Positions 43,592 to 52,379 of a DNA stretch of 64,000 bases are shown here, one piece after another. Position numbers and translations under genes: made by a program. Position 1 is the first letter of the stretch. Each line of letters starts with the position of its first letter. The stretch spans positions 1-64,000 of the forward strand of contig NZ_AUCH01000002.1 of assembly GCF_000429665.1 (NCBI RefSeq), written 5' to 3'. This DNA is from Azovibrio restrictus DSM 23866 (GTDB lineage: Bacteria; Pseudomonadota; Gammaproteobacteria; Burkholderiales; Rhodocyclaceae). The notes beneath the pieces are model-generated. The model worked only from the letters and a program-made list of their open reading frames with translations, was not told the DNA's origin and searched no databases.

Positions 43592-44167
43592 ATGACCGGG
43601 CCGGAGCCGGCCGCTGCTGCCAGGGGCAAGGGCCGCTGGCGGCGCTGGCTGCTGGAACTGGGGCTGGTGCTGGCGGTGTTCCTCGCCGTGCAGCTCTGGC
43701 AGACCCGGGATGTGCCCCGGGGCGCAGCCCCGGATTTCAGCCGGGTCACGGTCCAGGGCCAGCCCCTGAACCTGGGCCAGTGGCGGGCGGCCCAGGGCGG
43801 CGGTCCGGTGGTGCTTTATTTCTGGGCCGAGTGGTGCCCGATCTGCAAGACCCTGGAAGGCATGGTGGATGCCCTGGGGCTGGAATGGCCGGTGCTCAGC
43901 ATCGCCATGCAATCCGGTGACGCAGCCCAGGTGGCTCGCAGCCTGGCGGCCAGGGGGCTGGCCTGGACCACGGTGGCCGATGCCGATGGGGCGCTGGCCG
44001 GGGCCTACGGCCTCAAGGGCGTGCCGGCCCTGGTGGTGATCGATGCTCGGGGACAGATCCGTTTCGTGAGTGTGGGGCTGACCAGCGGCTGGGGCATGGC
44101 CCTGCGCCTGTGGTGGGCCAGCCATTTCCATGGCCCGGAAGTGCCCGGGCCAGCTCCTTCGAAGTAA
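43592..44167 (+). CDS. Membrane-anchored thioredoxin-like protein (ScsD/TlpA type)
   Basis: The 191 residues comprise an N-terminal basic segment and one membrane helix (about 19-37), then a periplasmic thioredoxin fold with the redox motif W-C-P-I-C in YFWAEWCPICKTLE and cis-Pro loop KGVPALVVID. The family (protein disulfide oxidoreductase, ScsD-like) transfers reducing or oxidising equivalents to secreted proteins. It follows the 58-residue gene by 16 bases and may be part of that LexA-controlled unit. A copy of the dispersed repeat begins two bases after the stop. Confidence 0.88.
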   Translation: MTGPEPAAAARGKGRWRRWLLELGLVLAVFLAVQLWQTRDVPRGAAPDFSRVTVQGQPLNLGQWRAAQGGGPVVLYFWAEWCPICKTLEGMVDALGLEWPVLSIAMQSGDAAQVARSLAARGLAWTTVADADGALAGAYGLKGVPALVVIDARGQIRFVSVGLTSGWGMALRLWWASHFHGPEVPGPAPSK

Positions 44168-44168
44168 A

Positions 44169-44332
44169 CCTTAAAACCTCAGTTAAACCACAGAGGCACA
44201 GAGATGCCGAGGAAAAACAAAGACTTGTCCTAGAAGGCCAGGTCACTTTCTAGGTGAGCGCAGAAGATAATGCAAGCCTGTGTTTTTTTGAACTTCTCTG
44301 TGTCTTTGTGTCTCTGTGGTGAGGTTTTTAGG
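44169..44332 (-). repeat. Dispersed 164-bp repeat, copy 2
   Basis: Same sequence as 9401-9564 with a few substitutions, in the reverse orientation. It lies between the thioredoxin-like and DHH genes, right at the thioredoxin stop codon. Confidence 0.92.
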
Positions 44333-44386
44333 GTAAAACTGGCCCTTGGCCGGGGCGCCGTCCTGCGGCTCCCGGCGGTGCCGGAA

Positions 44387-45373
44387 TCAGCGCTGCTCAG
44401 GCTCCAGGACCTGGCTTGCGAAGCGGGCCAGGTCCATGCGGAAGGCGGCCGCGTTGGGGTGGCCGCCGCCGCCCTGGCATTCGGCCAGCAGGGCCACATT
44501 GACCCGGTCTTCCGCGCGTAGGGAAGCTTTCACCCGGCCGTCGCCGCCCAGTTGCCAGATCAACCCGAAGCTGCCGCTGCGGCGGGCCAGGGCCTGGCCC
44601 AGCTCCGAGGTGAACAGGCTGCTGGCGTTGATGGACAGGCCCCGGACCAGGCGCCGGTGGCCGGTTTCGGTCTCCAGCACCGGCAGGCCGTGGCGGCGGG
44701 CCTGGAGGGGATCCACGAGTTCGCCGGGCAGGACCGCGGGCATGACCAGGGGACTGTCGGCCAGGCGCGCCACTTCCGTGGCCAGGAAGCTGTCGATGGC
44801 CGCTCCGGTATGGCACAGGGTCTGGTAGGCCGGGGCGTCGGGCTGCCCGGCGCTGCGGATGATCCGGTCCCAGGACTGAAAATCGAAGGGCTGCAGCCGC
44901 AGGGCGCGGCAGAAAGCCCGGCTCTGGGGCAGGGCGAAGCGCCACAGGTCCTGGTCCTCCACATGCTGCAGGGCCAGGGGCAGGGGCGTATCCGGATGAA
45001 AATATTCCCAGGCCAGGCGGGCCCCGGATTTGTCCAGGTCGAAGGCTACTTCCAGGGGCAGCTGTGTCGCCCGGTAGCGCGCCAGACCCCCGGGCCCGGG
45101 GCCCAGGAGCTCACCCCACATGTCCCGGGCGGTACCGTGGTGATCCAGTTGCAGCACCGACTCCGCCTGGGCCGCCAGGCTTTCCAGGGCGGGGCGGGCA
45201 AAGGAGAAGTCGAGGATGAACACCTGGCGGCCGGCCACGTCTTCGGGCCGCCAGCTTTCCCCGTGGTGCATGGGCAGGTAGCGGGCCCCATCGCCGAACC
45301 GGCGCCAGGCGGCGTAGGCGGCGCCGAAGCCGTCCAGGCAGTCGGCGTGGTAGATGACGCTGACGGGACTCAT
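44387..45373 (-). CDS. DHH-family phosphoesterase
   Basis: 328 residues from the ATG at 45373. Metal-binding motifs are HADCLDGFGAAYA (N-terminal D-x-D-like), FILDFSFARP and LQLDHHGTARD (the DHH triad). The C-terminal DHHA1 motif is CQGGGGHPNAAAF. Relatives hydrolyse oligoribonucleotides, cyclic dinucleotides or pAp, and which substrate applies here is unknown. The start overlaps the miaA stop by four bases, so the genes are coupled. Confidence 0.9.
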   Translation of the reverse strand: MSPVSVIYHADCLDGFGAAYAAWRRFGDGARYLPMHHGESWRPEDVAGRQVFILDFSFARPALESLAAQAESVLQLDHHGTARDMWGELLGPGPGGLARYRATQLPLEVAFDLDKSGARLAWEYFHPDTPLPLALQHVEDQDLWRFALPQSRAFCRALRLQPFDFQSWDRIIRSAGQPDAPAYQTLCHTGAAIDSFLATEVARLADSPLVMPAVLPGELVDPLQARRHGLPVLETETGHRRLVRGLSINASSLFTSELGQALARRSGSFGLIWQLGGDGRVKASLRAEDRVNVALLAECQGGGGHPNAAAFRMDLARFASQVLEPEQR

Positions 45374-46338
45374 GCAGCTTCTTCCAGGAAGCGCTCCAGC
45401 CGCTCCCGGACCCGGACTTCCAGGTCCGGCGCCAGGCAGTCGTGCACCTCTCCGGGCAGGCTGTTGCTGAGCCAGGTGATCTGGCGCTTGGCCAGCTGAC
45501 GGGTGGCGAAGATGCCCCGGTCGGTGAGTTCGGCGCGGCTGAAGCTGCCGTCCATCCATTCCCACACCTGGCGGTAGCCGACGCAGCGCATGGAGGGCAG
45601 CTCCAGGCTCAGTGCGTAGCGGCGGCGCAGCAGCTCCACCTCCTCGATCAGACCCTGGTCCAGCATTTCCTTGAAGCGCCGGGCGATCCGTTCGTGCAGC
45701 ACGCCCCGTTCCGATGGCAGCAGAGAGAGGCGCAGGAAGCGGTAGGGGGGCGCTCCGTCCTTGCCCCGGGCCAGCAGCTCGGACATGGTGCCGCCCGTGC
45801 TCCGGCAGATTTCCAGGGCCCGCTGGATGCGCTGGGCGTCCGTGGGGTGGAGCCGGGCGGCGGTGATCGGGTCCCGCTCGGCCAGCTCCTGGTGCAGGGC
45901 AGGCCAGCCCTTTTCCAGGGCTTCCGCGTCCAGAGCGGCGCGCAGGGCCGGATCAGCCTGGGGCAGGTCGGCCAGCCCTTCGAGCAGGGCCTTGTAGTAC
46001 AGCATGGTGCCGCCCACCAGCAGGGGAATGCGGCCGGCGGCGCTGATCTCGCCCATGGCGGCCAGGGCCTCTTCCCGGAAGCGGGCCGCCGAGTAGGCGG
46101 TCTCGGGGCTGATCACATCCACCAGCCGGTGCGGGAATTCCGCCAGGGTGGCCCGGTCGGGTTTGGCCGTGCCGATGTCCATGTCCTTGAACACCAGGGC
46201 GGAATCGACGCTGATCAGCTCCACCGGGAAGCGTCGCGCCAGTTCCAGGGCCAGGGCGGTCTTGCCGCTGGCGGTGGGGCCCATGAGCAGGATGGCGGGG
46301 GGCAGGGCCGCCCCCCCGGGTGTTGCCGGATGCATCAC
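45370..46338 (-). CDS. miaA: tRNA dimethylallyltransferase
   Basis: The 322-residue enzyme adds a dimethylallyl group to A37 of tRNAs that read codons starting with U. P-loop GPTASGKTALALELA (about 19-33), ISVDSALVFKDMDIGTAKP and HRLVDVISP match MiaA. Its start overlaps the end of ppk2 and its end overlaps the DHH gene. The usual hfq neighbour is absent here. Confidence 0.96.
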   Translation of the reverse strand: MMHPATPGGAALPPAILLMGPTASGKTALALELARRFPVELISVDSALVFKDMDIGTAKPDRATLAEFPHRLVDVISPETAYSAARFREEALAAMGEISAAGRIPLLVGGTMLYYKALLEGLADLPQADPALRAALDAEALEKGWPALHQELAERDPITAARLHPTDAQRIQRALEICRSTGGTMSELLARGKDGAPPYRFLRLSLLPSERGVLHERIARRFKEMLDQGLIEEVELLRRRYALSLELPSMRCVGYRQVWEWMDGSFSRAELTDRGIFATRQLAKRQITWLSNSLPGEVHDCLAPDLEVRVRERLERFLEEAA

Positions 46339-47564
46339 AGGATGGCGGTCCCTTCATGCTCGCCCCGTTCGTAGACCACGTTGGCGCGGCCCACCAGCAG
46401 GGGGTCCAGGGGGCCGATGCGGTCCAGGTCCTTGTTGGTGTAAGGGAGCTTGTGCAGCACGTAGCGCATGGCGTTCAGGCGCGCCCGCTTCTTGCAGTCG
46501 GACTTGACCACGGTCCAGGGGGAGTCGGCGGTGTCCGTGTAGAAGAACATGGCCTCCTTGGCCTTGGTGTAGTCGTCCCATTTGTCCAGGGAGGCCAGGT
46601 CGATGGGCGAGAGCTTCCACTGCTTCAGGGGATGGTTTTCCCGCTCCTTGAAGCGCCGGCGCTGCTCGCCCCGGCTCACGGAGAACCAGAACTTGATCAC
46701 GTGGATGCCGCTCCTCACCAGGTTGCGCTCGAACTCGGGGCACTGGCGCATGAACTCGGCGTACTCATCCGGGTTGCAAAAGCCCATGACCCGTTCCACT
46801 CCGGCCCGGTTGTACCAGGAGCGGTCGAACAGCACGATCTCGCCGGCCGAGGGCAGGTGCTGGATGTAGCGCTGGAAATACCACTGGCCCCGTTCCACTT
46901 CCGAGGGCTTTTCCAGGGCCACCACGGTGGCGCCCCGGGGGTTCAGGTGTTCCATGAAGCGCTTGATGGTGCCCCCCTTGCCGGCTGCGTCCCGGCCTTC
47001 GAAGACGATCACCACCCGCTGGCCGGTTTCCTTGACCCAGGCCTGCAGCTTCAGGAGCTCCACCTGTAGCTGGTATTTCTGTTTCTCGTAATTCCGGCGC
47101 GACATGAGGTTCTTGTAGGGGTAGCCGCCCGTGCGCCAGTCGTCGGAGAGCTCGTCGTCGGGGCGTACCGGCAGCTTGGTGGCCACCTCTTCCCCCTTCA
47201 TCAGGGTTTCGCGCAGCACCGCCACGTCATCGGGGGAGGCCCCGGCCAGGATGGTTTCCAGGGTGCTGGCCACGGATTTGATGTCCCCCTTGGCGGCGGA
47301 CTGGAGGATGTCGGTGACCGCCACGGCCTTGGAGGTCCGGGCTGCGGCGATGGCCTGTTCCACCTCGAAGGCGGCAATGCCCGCCGGGGTGCTGGAGGTG
47401 GCGATGTCGCCAGCGCTGGCCCGGCGCGGCCGGGCGGTGCCGGGCTTGGCCGTAGCGGACTTGGCGGAGGCGCTGGCCGGGCGGGCCGCGCTGCGGGGGG
47501 CCGGCTTGGGGGCTGCGGCGCTGGAACGGGGGGCGGGAGTGGTGTTTTTCTTGGGGGTGGCCAT
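46335..47564 (-). CDS. ppk2: Polyphosphate kinase 2
   Basis: About 409 residues from the ATG at 47564 (AGGA site eight bases upstream). The N-terminal 60 residues are an Ala/Pro/Ser/Lys tail, probably disordered. The kinase domain shows Walker A VFEGRDAAGKGGTIKRF, the lid RGATVVALEKPSEVERGQWYFQRY and Walker B VLFDRSWYNRAGVE. It makes NTPs from polyphosphate (or the reverse) in the cytosol. It heads the ppk2-miaA-DHH operon. Confidence 0.95.
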   Translation of the reverse strand: MATPKKNTTPAPRSSAAAPKPAPRSAARPASASAKSATAKPGTARPRRASAGDIATSSTPAGIAAFEVEQAIAAARTSKAVAVTDILQSAAKGDIKSVASTLETILAGASPDDVAVLRETLMKGEEVATKLPVRPDDELSDDWRTGGYPYKNLMSRRNYEKQKYQLQVELLKLQAWVKETGQRVVIVFEGRDAAGKGGTIKRFMEHLNPRGATVVALEKPSEVERGQWYFQRYIQHLPSAGEIVLFDRSWYNRAGVERVMGFCNPDEYAEFMRQCPEFERNLVRSGIHVIKFWFSVSRGEQRRRFKERENHPLKQWKLSPIDLASLDKWDDYTKAKEAMFFYTDTADSPWTVVKSDCKKRARLNAMRYVLHKLPYTNKDLDRIGPLDPLLVGRANVVYERGEHEGTAIL

Positions 47565-47706
47565 GGACATTCCTGTCTTGAGAGCATGCAAGCCTCAACT
47601 ATACTGCGCTCCCCCCGGGGGCCGCATGTTGCACTGCGGTGCCGGCCCTTGCCTTGGGGGCGCTTATTGGGGAAGATGCGCGGCGTTTTTCCCTCCCTCC
47701 TTGCCG

Positions 47707-48132
47707 ATGTCTGCTCCCGCGCCCGCCAGTCCCGAAGTCATGTCCAGCCCTGCCGATCTGGCCCGGCGCGAACATCGCCTGTGGCTGAAGCTGATGATCT
47801 ACCGGGGCGTGGTCCTCAGTGTGGCCCTGCTGTTTGCCTGGGAGGCCAGTCTCGGCCAGGTGCTGCTCACCCTGCTGGCCCTGGCGGTGGCGCTGGGGGT
47901 GGGGCAGTTGATGCACCGTTCCCAGCTGGCCTGGCTGCGGCGGCGTTGGCGCCAGGAGGAGCTGCGTCGCCAGAAGGCCGAGCAGCTGGCCCGGGAAGCC
48001 GCCGCCCGGGAGGCGGAGCAGGCCCGCCAGGCCAGCTATTTCGACTGGGATGAGGGGGGGCAGGACGGGGCCGGTCAGGACGCAAGCGGACGAGCCGGCC
48101 CGACAGCGCCGGCCGGTCGGGCCGGCCCCTGA
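47707..48132 (+). CDS. Small membrane protein with charged helix
   Basis: 141 residues from the ATG at 47707. Two hydrophobic segments (about 28-45 and 48-66) are followed by a highly charged, Arg/Glu/Gln/Ala-rich helix (about 73-108, probably a coiled coil) and a Gly/Ala/Pro-rich tail. No family is recognised. The dispersed repeat begins 13 bases after the stop. Confidence 0.6.
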   Translation: MSAPAPASPEVMSSPADLARREHRLWLKLMIYRGVVLSVALLFAWEASLGQVLLTLLALAVALGVGQLMHRSQLAWLRRRWRQEELRRQKAEQLAREAAAREAEQARQASYFDWDEGGQDGAGQDASGRAGPTAPAGRAGP

Positions 48133-48145
48133 GCCGCCATATAAA

Positions 48146-48317
48146 CCTAAAAATCTCACCACAGAGACACAAAGACACAAAGACACAGAGAAGTTCAAAA
48201 AAACAATGGCTTGCATTATCTTCCACGCTCACCTAGAAAGTGACCTAGCCTTCCAGGACAAGTCTTTGTTTTTCCTCGGCGTCTCTGTGCCTCTGTGGTT
48301 TAACTGAGGTTTTAAGG
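48146..48317 (+). repeat. Dispersed repeat, copy 3 (172 bp)
   Basis: Same orientation as copy 1 (9401-9564). It is eight bases longer because the unit ACACAAAG near the left end is duplicated. No other feature is found in the 302-base gap between flanking genes. Confidence 0.92.
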
Positions 48318-48434
48318 ATAAATCCCGGGTACTGCAGCGCCGGGGCGTAAGATGGGGCGGGGCCCGGGTTTCGCCGTCCTCCAGCCGCGGCCTTCGGGCC
48401 GGCTGCCTGCCCTCTTGCTGCGGAGACCGATGCC

Positions 48435-49319
48435 ATGGTCCGTATCGAACTGAGCATCGACCTTCACTACGACGTGGATGGTTACGGTGCCGATTTCATC
48501 TTCAATTTCCAGGCGGCCCGCACGGCCAGCCAGCACCTGCTCCAGGAGCGCCTGGAAATTTCCCCTTCACTTCCCAGCCGCAGCCACACGGATGCCCTGA
48601 CCCAGGCCCGTTTCCTGCGCCTGACGGCACCCCCGGGGCATCTGCATCTGGGCTACCGGGCCAGTCTGGAGGTGACACACCATCTGGCCGAGCCGGGACA
48701 GCTGGCGGAAGTGCCGGTGGCCCGCCTGCCGCCCGAGGTGCTGCCCTATCTCTATCCCAGCCGCTACTGCCCTTCGGACCGGCTGGGGGTGCTCGCCATG
48801 GGCGAGTTCGGCAGCCTGCCCCGGGGCTACGGGCGGGTCATGGCGATCCAGGAATGGGTGCAGCGCCAGGTGCGCTTCCAGTCCAACAGCAGCAATTCCA
48901 ACACCTGGGCCCTGGATACCCTGACCGACCGGGTCGGGGTGTGCCGGGATTTCGCCCATCTGATGATTGCCCTGTGCCGGGCCCTGAGCATTCCCGCCCG
49001 CTTTGCCACGGGCATAGACTACGGCGCCGATCCGGCCCTGGGGCCTACGGATTTTCATGCCTACGTGGAGGTCTTCCTGGACCAGCGCTGGTATCTCTTC
49101 GATCCCTCGGGCACCGCCATTCCCATGGGCTTCATCCGCATCGGCACGGGCCGGGACGCGGCGGACGTGTCCTTCGCCACCATCTTCGGGGGCGTCACCT
49201 CCCAGGCGCCGATCATCAGCATCCGCGCCCTGGAAGACCCGGCCGCCGGCTGGCAGCTGCCTTACCGGCGCCGGGAAGCCCTGTCCACCGATGCCGGCTC
49301 CGGCCTTAGCGGGGGCTGA
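48435..49319 (+). CDS. Transglutaminase family protein
   Basis: The 294 residues comprise an N-terminal beta-rich domain (about 1-130) and a transglutaminase core with Cys in RVGVCRDFAHLMIALCRALSIPARF, His in DFHAYVEVFLD and Asp in WYLFDPSG. This is the common cytosolic bacterial form, often near circularly permuted ATP-grasp genes, but none is present here. The ATG at 48435 is set by GGAG nine bases upstream; an ATG at 48430 is out of frame. Its 3' end overlaps the convergent methyltransferase by 14 bases. Confidence 0.93.
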   Translation: MVRIELSIDLHYDVDGYGADFIFNFQAARTASQHLLQERLEISPSLPSRSHTDALTQARFLRLTAPPGHLHLGYRASLEVTHHLAEPGQLAEVPVARLPPEVLPYLYPSRYCPSDRLGVLAMGEFGSLPRGYGRVMAIQEWVQRQVRFQSNSSNSNTWALDTLTDRVGVCRDFAHLMIALCRALSIPARFATGIDYGADPALGPTDFHAYVEVFLDQRWYLFDPSGTAIPMGFIRIGTGRDAADVSFATIFGGVTSQAPIISIRALEDPAAGWQLPYRRREALSTDAGSGLSGG

Positions 49320-49971
49320 GGTGATAGACCTTGTGGGCCACCGGAATGGGGGCGGCGTTCGGGTCCAAGGGGTCGGTTTCCAGGGCGTTTTCCACGTGGC
49401 TCAGCTCGATGTGGAAGACCGTGGCATACAAGCTGGTGATTTCCTCGGCGGTCTCCTGGTGCGCCGCGTGGCTTTCCCCGCTTTCCAGGTCTTCCGTGGT
49501 GAGCAGGAAGATGTCGCAGCTGGGGGGCACGATGCGCCCCAGGTGGGCCAGGTAGGCCGGCCGTACCGCTTCGGGCAGGGCCGTCAGGGCGGCCCGGTCA
49601 TAGACCGCATCCACGGGGCCCAGCTCGGCCTGGGTCAGGGCGAAGAAATCCCCGCAGAACAGGCTCAGGTCGCCGCTTTCCCAACAGCTCAGGGACCCCA
49701 GTTCCCGGCGCCGGGCCGGGAGCCGGTTTTCCCGGAAGAAGGCTTCCACCGCCAGGGGGCTCAGCTCCACGCCCACCACCTGGTAGCCCTGCTGGCGCAA
49801 CCACAACATGTCCAGGCTCTTGCCGCACAGGGGAACGAAGACCCGGCTGCCCGGGGGCAGGCCCAGACGGGGCCAGAAACGCACCAGCAGTTCATTGACG
49901 CGCAGTTGGTGAAAATCGATCTGCTGGTCTTTCCAGCATTGCTGCCACAGGTCGTTGTCGGGGCTGGTCAT
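49306..49971 (-). CDS. tpm: Thiopurine S-methyltransferase
   Basis: The 221-residue AdoMet-dependent methyltransferase starts with WQQCWKDQQIDFHQLRVNELL, then RVFVPLCGKSLDMLWLRQQGYQVVGVELS and VDAVYDRAALTALPEAVR, specific for the TPMT family. Bacterial members methylate thiopurines and also selenium or tellurium compounds. The start at 49971 (MTSPDN) is preferred; an ATG six bases earlier is possible. Confidence 0.93.
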   Translation of the reverse strand: MTSPDNDLWQQCWKDQQIDFHQLRVNELLVRFWPRLGLPPGSRVFVPLCGKSLDMLWLRQQGYQVVGVELSPLAVEAFFRENRLPARRRELGSLSCWESGDLSLFCGDFFALTQAELGPVDAVYDRAALTALPEAVRPAYLAHLGRIVPPSCDIFLLTTEDLESGESHAAHQETAEEITSLYATVFHIELSHVENALETDPLDPNAAPIPVAHKVYHLSPR

Positions 49972-50184
49972 GGGCATGGCTTTCCGCAGAGGGGGGCAGT
50001 GTTCTCGTCGAACAGGCACAACGCTTCGGGGAAGGGCATGCAGGCCGAAAAGGCGGGGTATCCGGGAGGGGACGGCGCCAGGGTAACATCTGCGCCCCGG
50101 CCGGTGTGATCCGCGCTCCGGGCGTTGCGGCGCCCGGCGGCTGTCGCTATCATCCGCACGCCTTCTTTGCCCTGCCTTTTCCCC

Positions 50185-50511
50185 ATGAACCACTGCCTGG
50201 ATTGTGGTGCCTGCTGCGCTTCCTTTCGCGTCTCCTTCTACTGGGCCGAAACCGACGCCCATCCGGGCGGCTGCGTGCCGGCTGCCCTGACCCTGCCCAT
50301 CAGCCCCTACCGGGTGGCCATGCGCGGCACCGAGTCGGCGCCGGTCCATTGCATCGCCCTCCAGGGCCAGGTGGGCCAGGGCGTCAGCTGCAGCATCTAT
50401 GCCCAGCGCCCGAGCACCTGCCGGGAGTTCGATGTGGATGATCCGCGTTGCAACGAAATACGCGGCAGGTTCGGCCTGCCGCCCCTGCCCGAAGTGCCCC
50501 TGGCCGCCTGA
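50185..50511 (+). CDS. YkgJ-family cysteine cluster protein
   Basis: 108 residues with the conserved set C4-x2-C-x2-CC (MNHCLDCGACCASF), a middle Cys in HCIAL, and SCSIYAQRPSTCREF. The cluster binds zinc or possibly iron-sulfur. Related proteins are common in proteobacteria; function is unknown. Confidence 0.88.
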   Translation: MNHCLDCGACCASFRVSFYWAETDAHPGGCVPAALTLPISPYRVAMRGTESAPVHCIALQGQVGQGVSCSIYAQRPSTCREFDVDDPRCNEIRGRFGLPPLPEVPLAA

Positions 50512-50572
50512 ACCGGCCTTTTTCCGCTAAGCTGCCACCCCCCGGCCCCGCGCCGCATTACCGGAGTCTGTC

Positions 50573-50809
50573 ATGGCCAAGGCCGGCAAAGTCCCGCACC
50601 TGAGTTACGAGCAGTATCTGGACGAAATCGCCACCCTGCTCACCGAGATCTACACCATGGAGGACGAGGCCGCCATCCAGATGGTGATGCGCGCCCAGGC
50701 CGACGATTTCTTCACCCTGCACGACGACGATCCCACCCTGTGCACCCTGGAGCGGGCCGAGCAGGATGTGCGCCAGGTGTTCAAACTGTACAAGCTGAAA
50801 AAGCGCTAG
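50573..50809 (+). CDS. Small conserved-looking protein, unknown
   Basis: 78 residues, helical and acidic (YEQYLDEIATLLTEIYTMEDE… FFTLHDDDPTLCTLERAEQDV), ending in a basic tail (KLYKLKKR). No motif is recognised. The next gene starts three bases after the stop, so the pair is an operon. Confidence 0.65.
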   Translation: MAKAGKVPHLSYEQYLDEIATLLTEIYTMEDEAAIQMVMRAQADDFFTLHDDDPTLCTLERAEQDVRQVFKLYKLKKR

Positions 50810-50812
50810 GCC

Positions 50813-51187
50813 ATGGTCCCGGAGAAGTTCCTGCCTCCCGCTGCCGACAGCCGGGGAGTGCGCATCGCCCTGATCTTCGCCCTGGTGGCCGAGCGATTGG
50901 GCGGTCATTACGAACACGGCATCTGGCTCACCGAAGCCCAGGGCGCCAGCCTGATCGCCCAGTGGCTGGAGCGCACCCGGCGCAACCTGCCCCTGGCGGA
51001 ACGGCGCCAGCTCTCGGACCTGAGCGACCAGCTGGCGCGCCGGATCGCCGCCTCCGTATCCCGGGAGGCCGGGCTCTACATCAGCCACGAACTGGGCGAG
51101 GCCCTGGACCCGGCCTACCAGTCGGACATCGCCCTGTCGGTGATGGCCGAGTGCGAACAGCTCCTGGACGGGGCCCTGGCCGCCTGA
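50813..51187 (+). CDS. Hypothetical protein
   Basis: 124 residues, mainly helical (GVRIALIFALVAERLGGHYEHGIWL… WLERTRRNLPLAERRQLSDL), without signal peptide or catalytic motif. It is coupled to the 78-residue gene upstream (three-base gap). Function is unknown. Confidence 0.65.
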   Translation: MVPEKFLPPAADSRGVRIALIFALVAERLGGHYEHGIWLTEAQGASLIAQWLERTRRNLPLAERRQLSDLSDQLARRIAASVSREAGLYISHELGEALDPAYQSDIALSVMAECEQLLDGALAA

Positions 51188-51296
51188 GCCCGCCGGCAGG
51201 CAATCGGCAACCCCCTGGGCGCCCTTTGGCCTTACACTGCCGACCTTTTCCCCGCCGTGCGCCGGATCAGGTGCGCGGCCCACCAAGGTTCAGCCC

Positions 51297-51791
51297 ATGT
51301 CCACTCCCCACGATGTCGAAGCCCTGCTGCTCCTCTCCACCCTGATGGCAGCCAAGCGCCGTCCGGCGGAACTGGTCGAAATCCTGGCCGCCGCCGACCT
51401 GCTGCACGGGGCCATCCCCGCCGTCGGCAAGCTGGGCGAGGCCTTTGCCCGCCTGGGCCGCAGCGGCCTGCTTCTGGAACAGGATGGCTGCTACCACCTC
51501 AGTCCGGCGGCCCTGGCCCTGGAGGCCGAGCTGCCGCGCAAGGCCGATGCCCCAGCCCGCCTGCTGGCTCTGGCCACCCGGCTGCAGCAGTATCGTCCCC
51601 AGGCGGAAGGCGCGCCCATCCTCCTGGCGGCAGAACAGTTCAGCAGCGCCATCAATGCCCACCGGGCCGCGGCCCAGGGCAGCGGCAAGAACCTGCTGAT
51701 GCCCAAACCCCAGCCCGCCGATCCCCGCAAAAAACGCCCGGGCCAGCGCCAGCGCCGGCCCCTGCCGGGCCAGCGGCCCCGCCGCTCCTGA
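51297..51791 (+). CDS. Hypothetical protein with basic tail
   Basis: 164 residues. The first 90 look like a winged-helix-type fold (VEALLLLSTLMAAKRRPAEL… LGRSGLLLEQDGCYHLSPAALAL). The final 35 are Pro/Arg/Lys-rich (PRKKRPGQRQRRPLPGQRPRR) and may bind nucleic acid. No named family is recognised. It converges on the metallopeptidase gene. Confidence 0.6.
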   Translation: MSTPHDVEALLLLSTLMAAKRRPAELVEILAAADLLHGAIPAVGKLGEAFARLGRSGLLLEQDGCYHLSPAALALEAELPRKADAPARLLALATRLQQYRPQAEGAPILLAAEQFSSAINAHRAAAQGSGKNLLMPKPQPADPRKKRPGQRQRRPLPGQRPRRS

Positions 51792-51795
51792 TGTC

Positions 51796-52326
51796 TCAGC
51801 TGTCGTTGCCGGGGGCGCCCCAGAGCACGGCGCCGCCCGCCTCCAGCAGGCTCAGGTAGGCGCGCAGATCGAATTCCAGCTGGTGGTAGTCGGGTTCCAT
51901 GTGCTGGCACAGCTGGTAGAAGGCCCGGTCGTGGCCGCTTTCCTTCAGGTGGGCCAGCTCATGGACCACGATCATGCGCAGGAAGGCTTCGGGCATGTCC
52001 CGGAACACGGCGGCGATGTGGATTTCCCGTTTGGCCTTGAGCTTGCCGCCCTGGACCCGGGCAATCCGGGTATGGGTGCCCAGGGCCTGGCGCAGCTCCT
52101 GCAGCTTGCCATCGAAGGCCACCTTGCTCAGGGGCGCGCCGTTGCGCAGATAGCGGCTCTTCAGGGACTGCACGTAGTCATAGAGGGCCCGGTCCGTGCG
52201 CACCCCGTGGGCCTGGGGATACTTCTTCAGCAGCAGGGGCCCCAGGCGATCCGCGTCGATGAGGGCCTGCACCTGGGCCGCCAGGTCGGGAGGATAGCCG
52301 GCGAGATAGGGGGAAGGCGTGGCCAT
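51796..52326 (-). CDS. M48/YgjP-like zinc metallopeptidase
   Basis: The 176 residues carry the HExxH zinc motif in VVHELAHLKESGHDRAFYQLCQHMEPDYHQLE; the downstream His in SGHDRAF is the third ligand as in YgjP/DUF45 proteins. It has no signal peptide and is cytosolic. Members are often linked to nucleic-acid metabolism genes, but not here. Confidence 0.87.
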   Translation of the reverse strand: MATPSPYLAGYPPDLAAQVQALIDADRLGPLLLKKYPQAHGVRTDRALYDYVQSLKSRYLRNGAPLSKVAFDGKLQELRQALGTHTRIARVQGGKLKAKREIHIAAVFRDMPEAFLRMIVVHELAHLKESGHDRAFYQLCQHMEPDYHQLEFDLRAYLSLLEAGGAVLWGAPGNDS

Positions 52327-52379
52327 GGGGGAGGGGAAAAGGGAGCCATTGTACGGGCTCCGATGCTCCGGCTGGAGGT

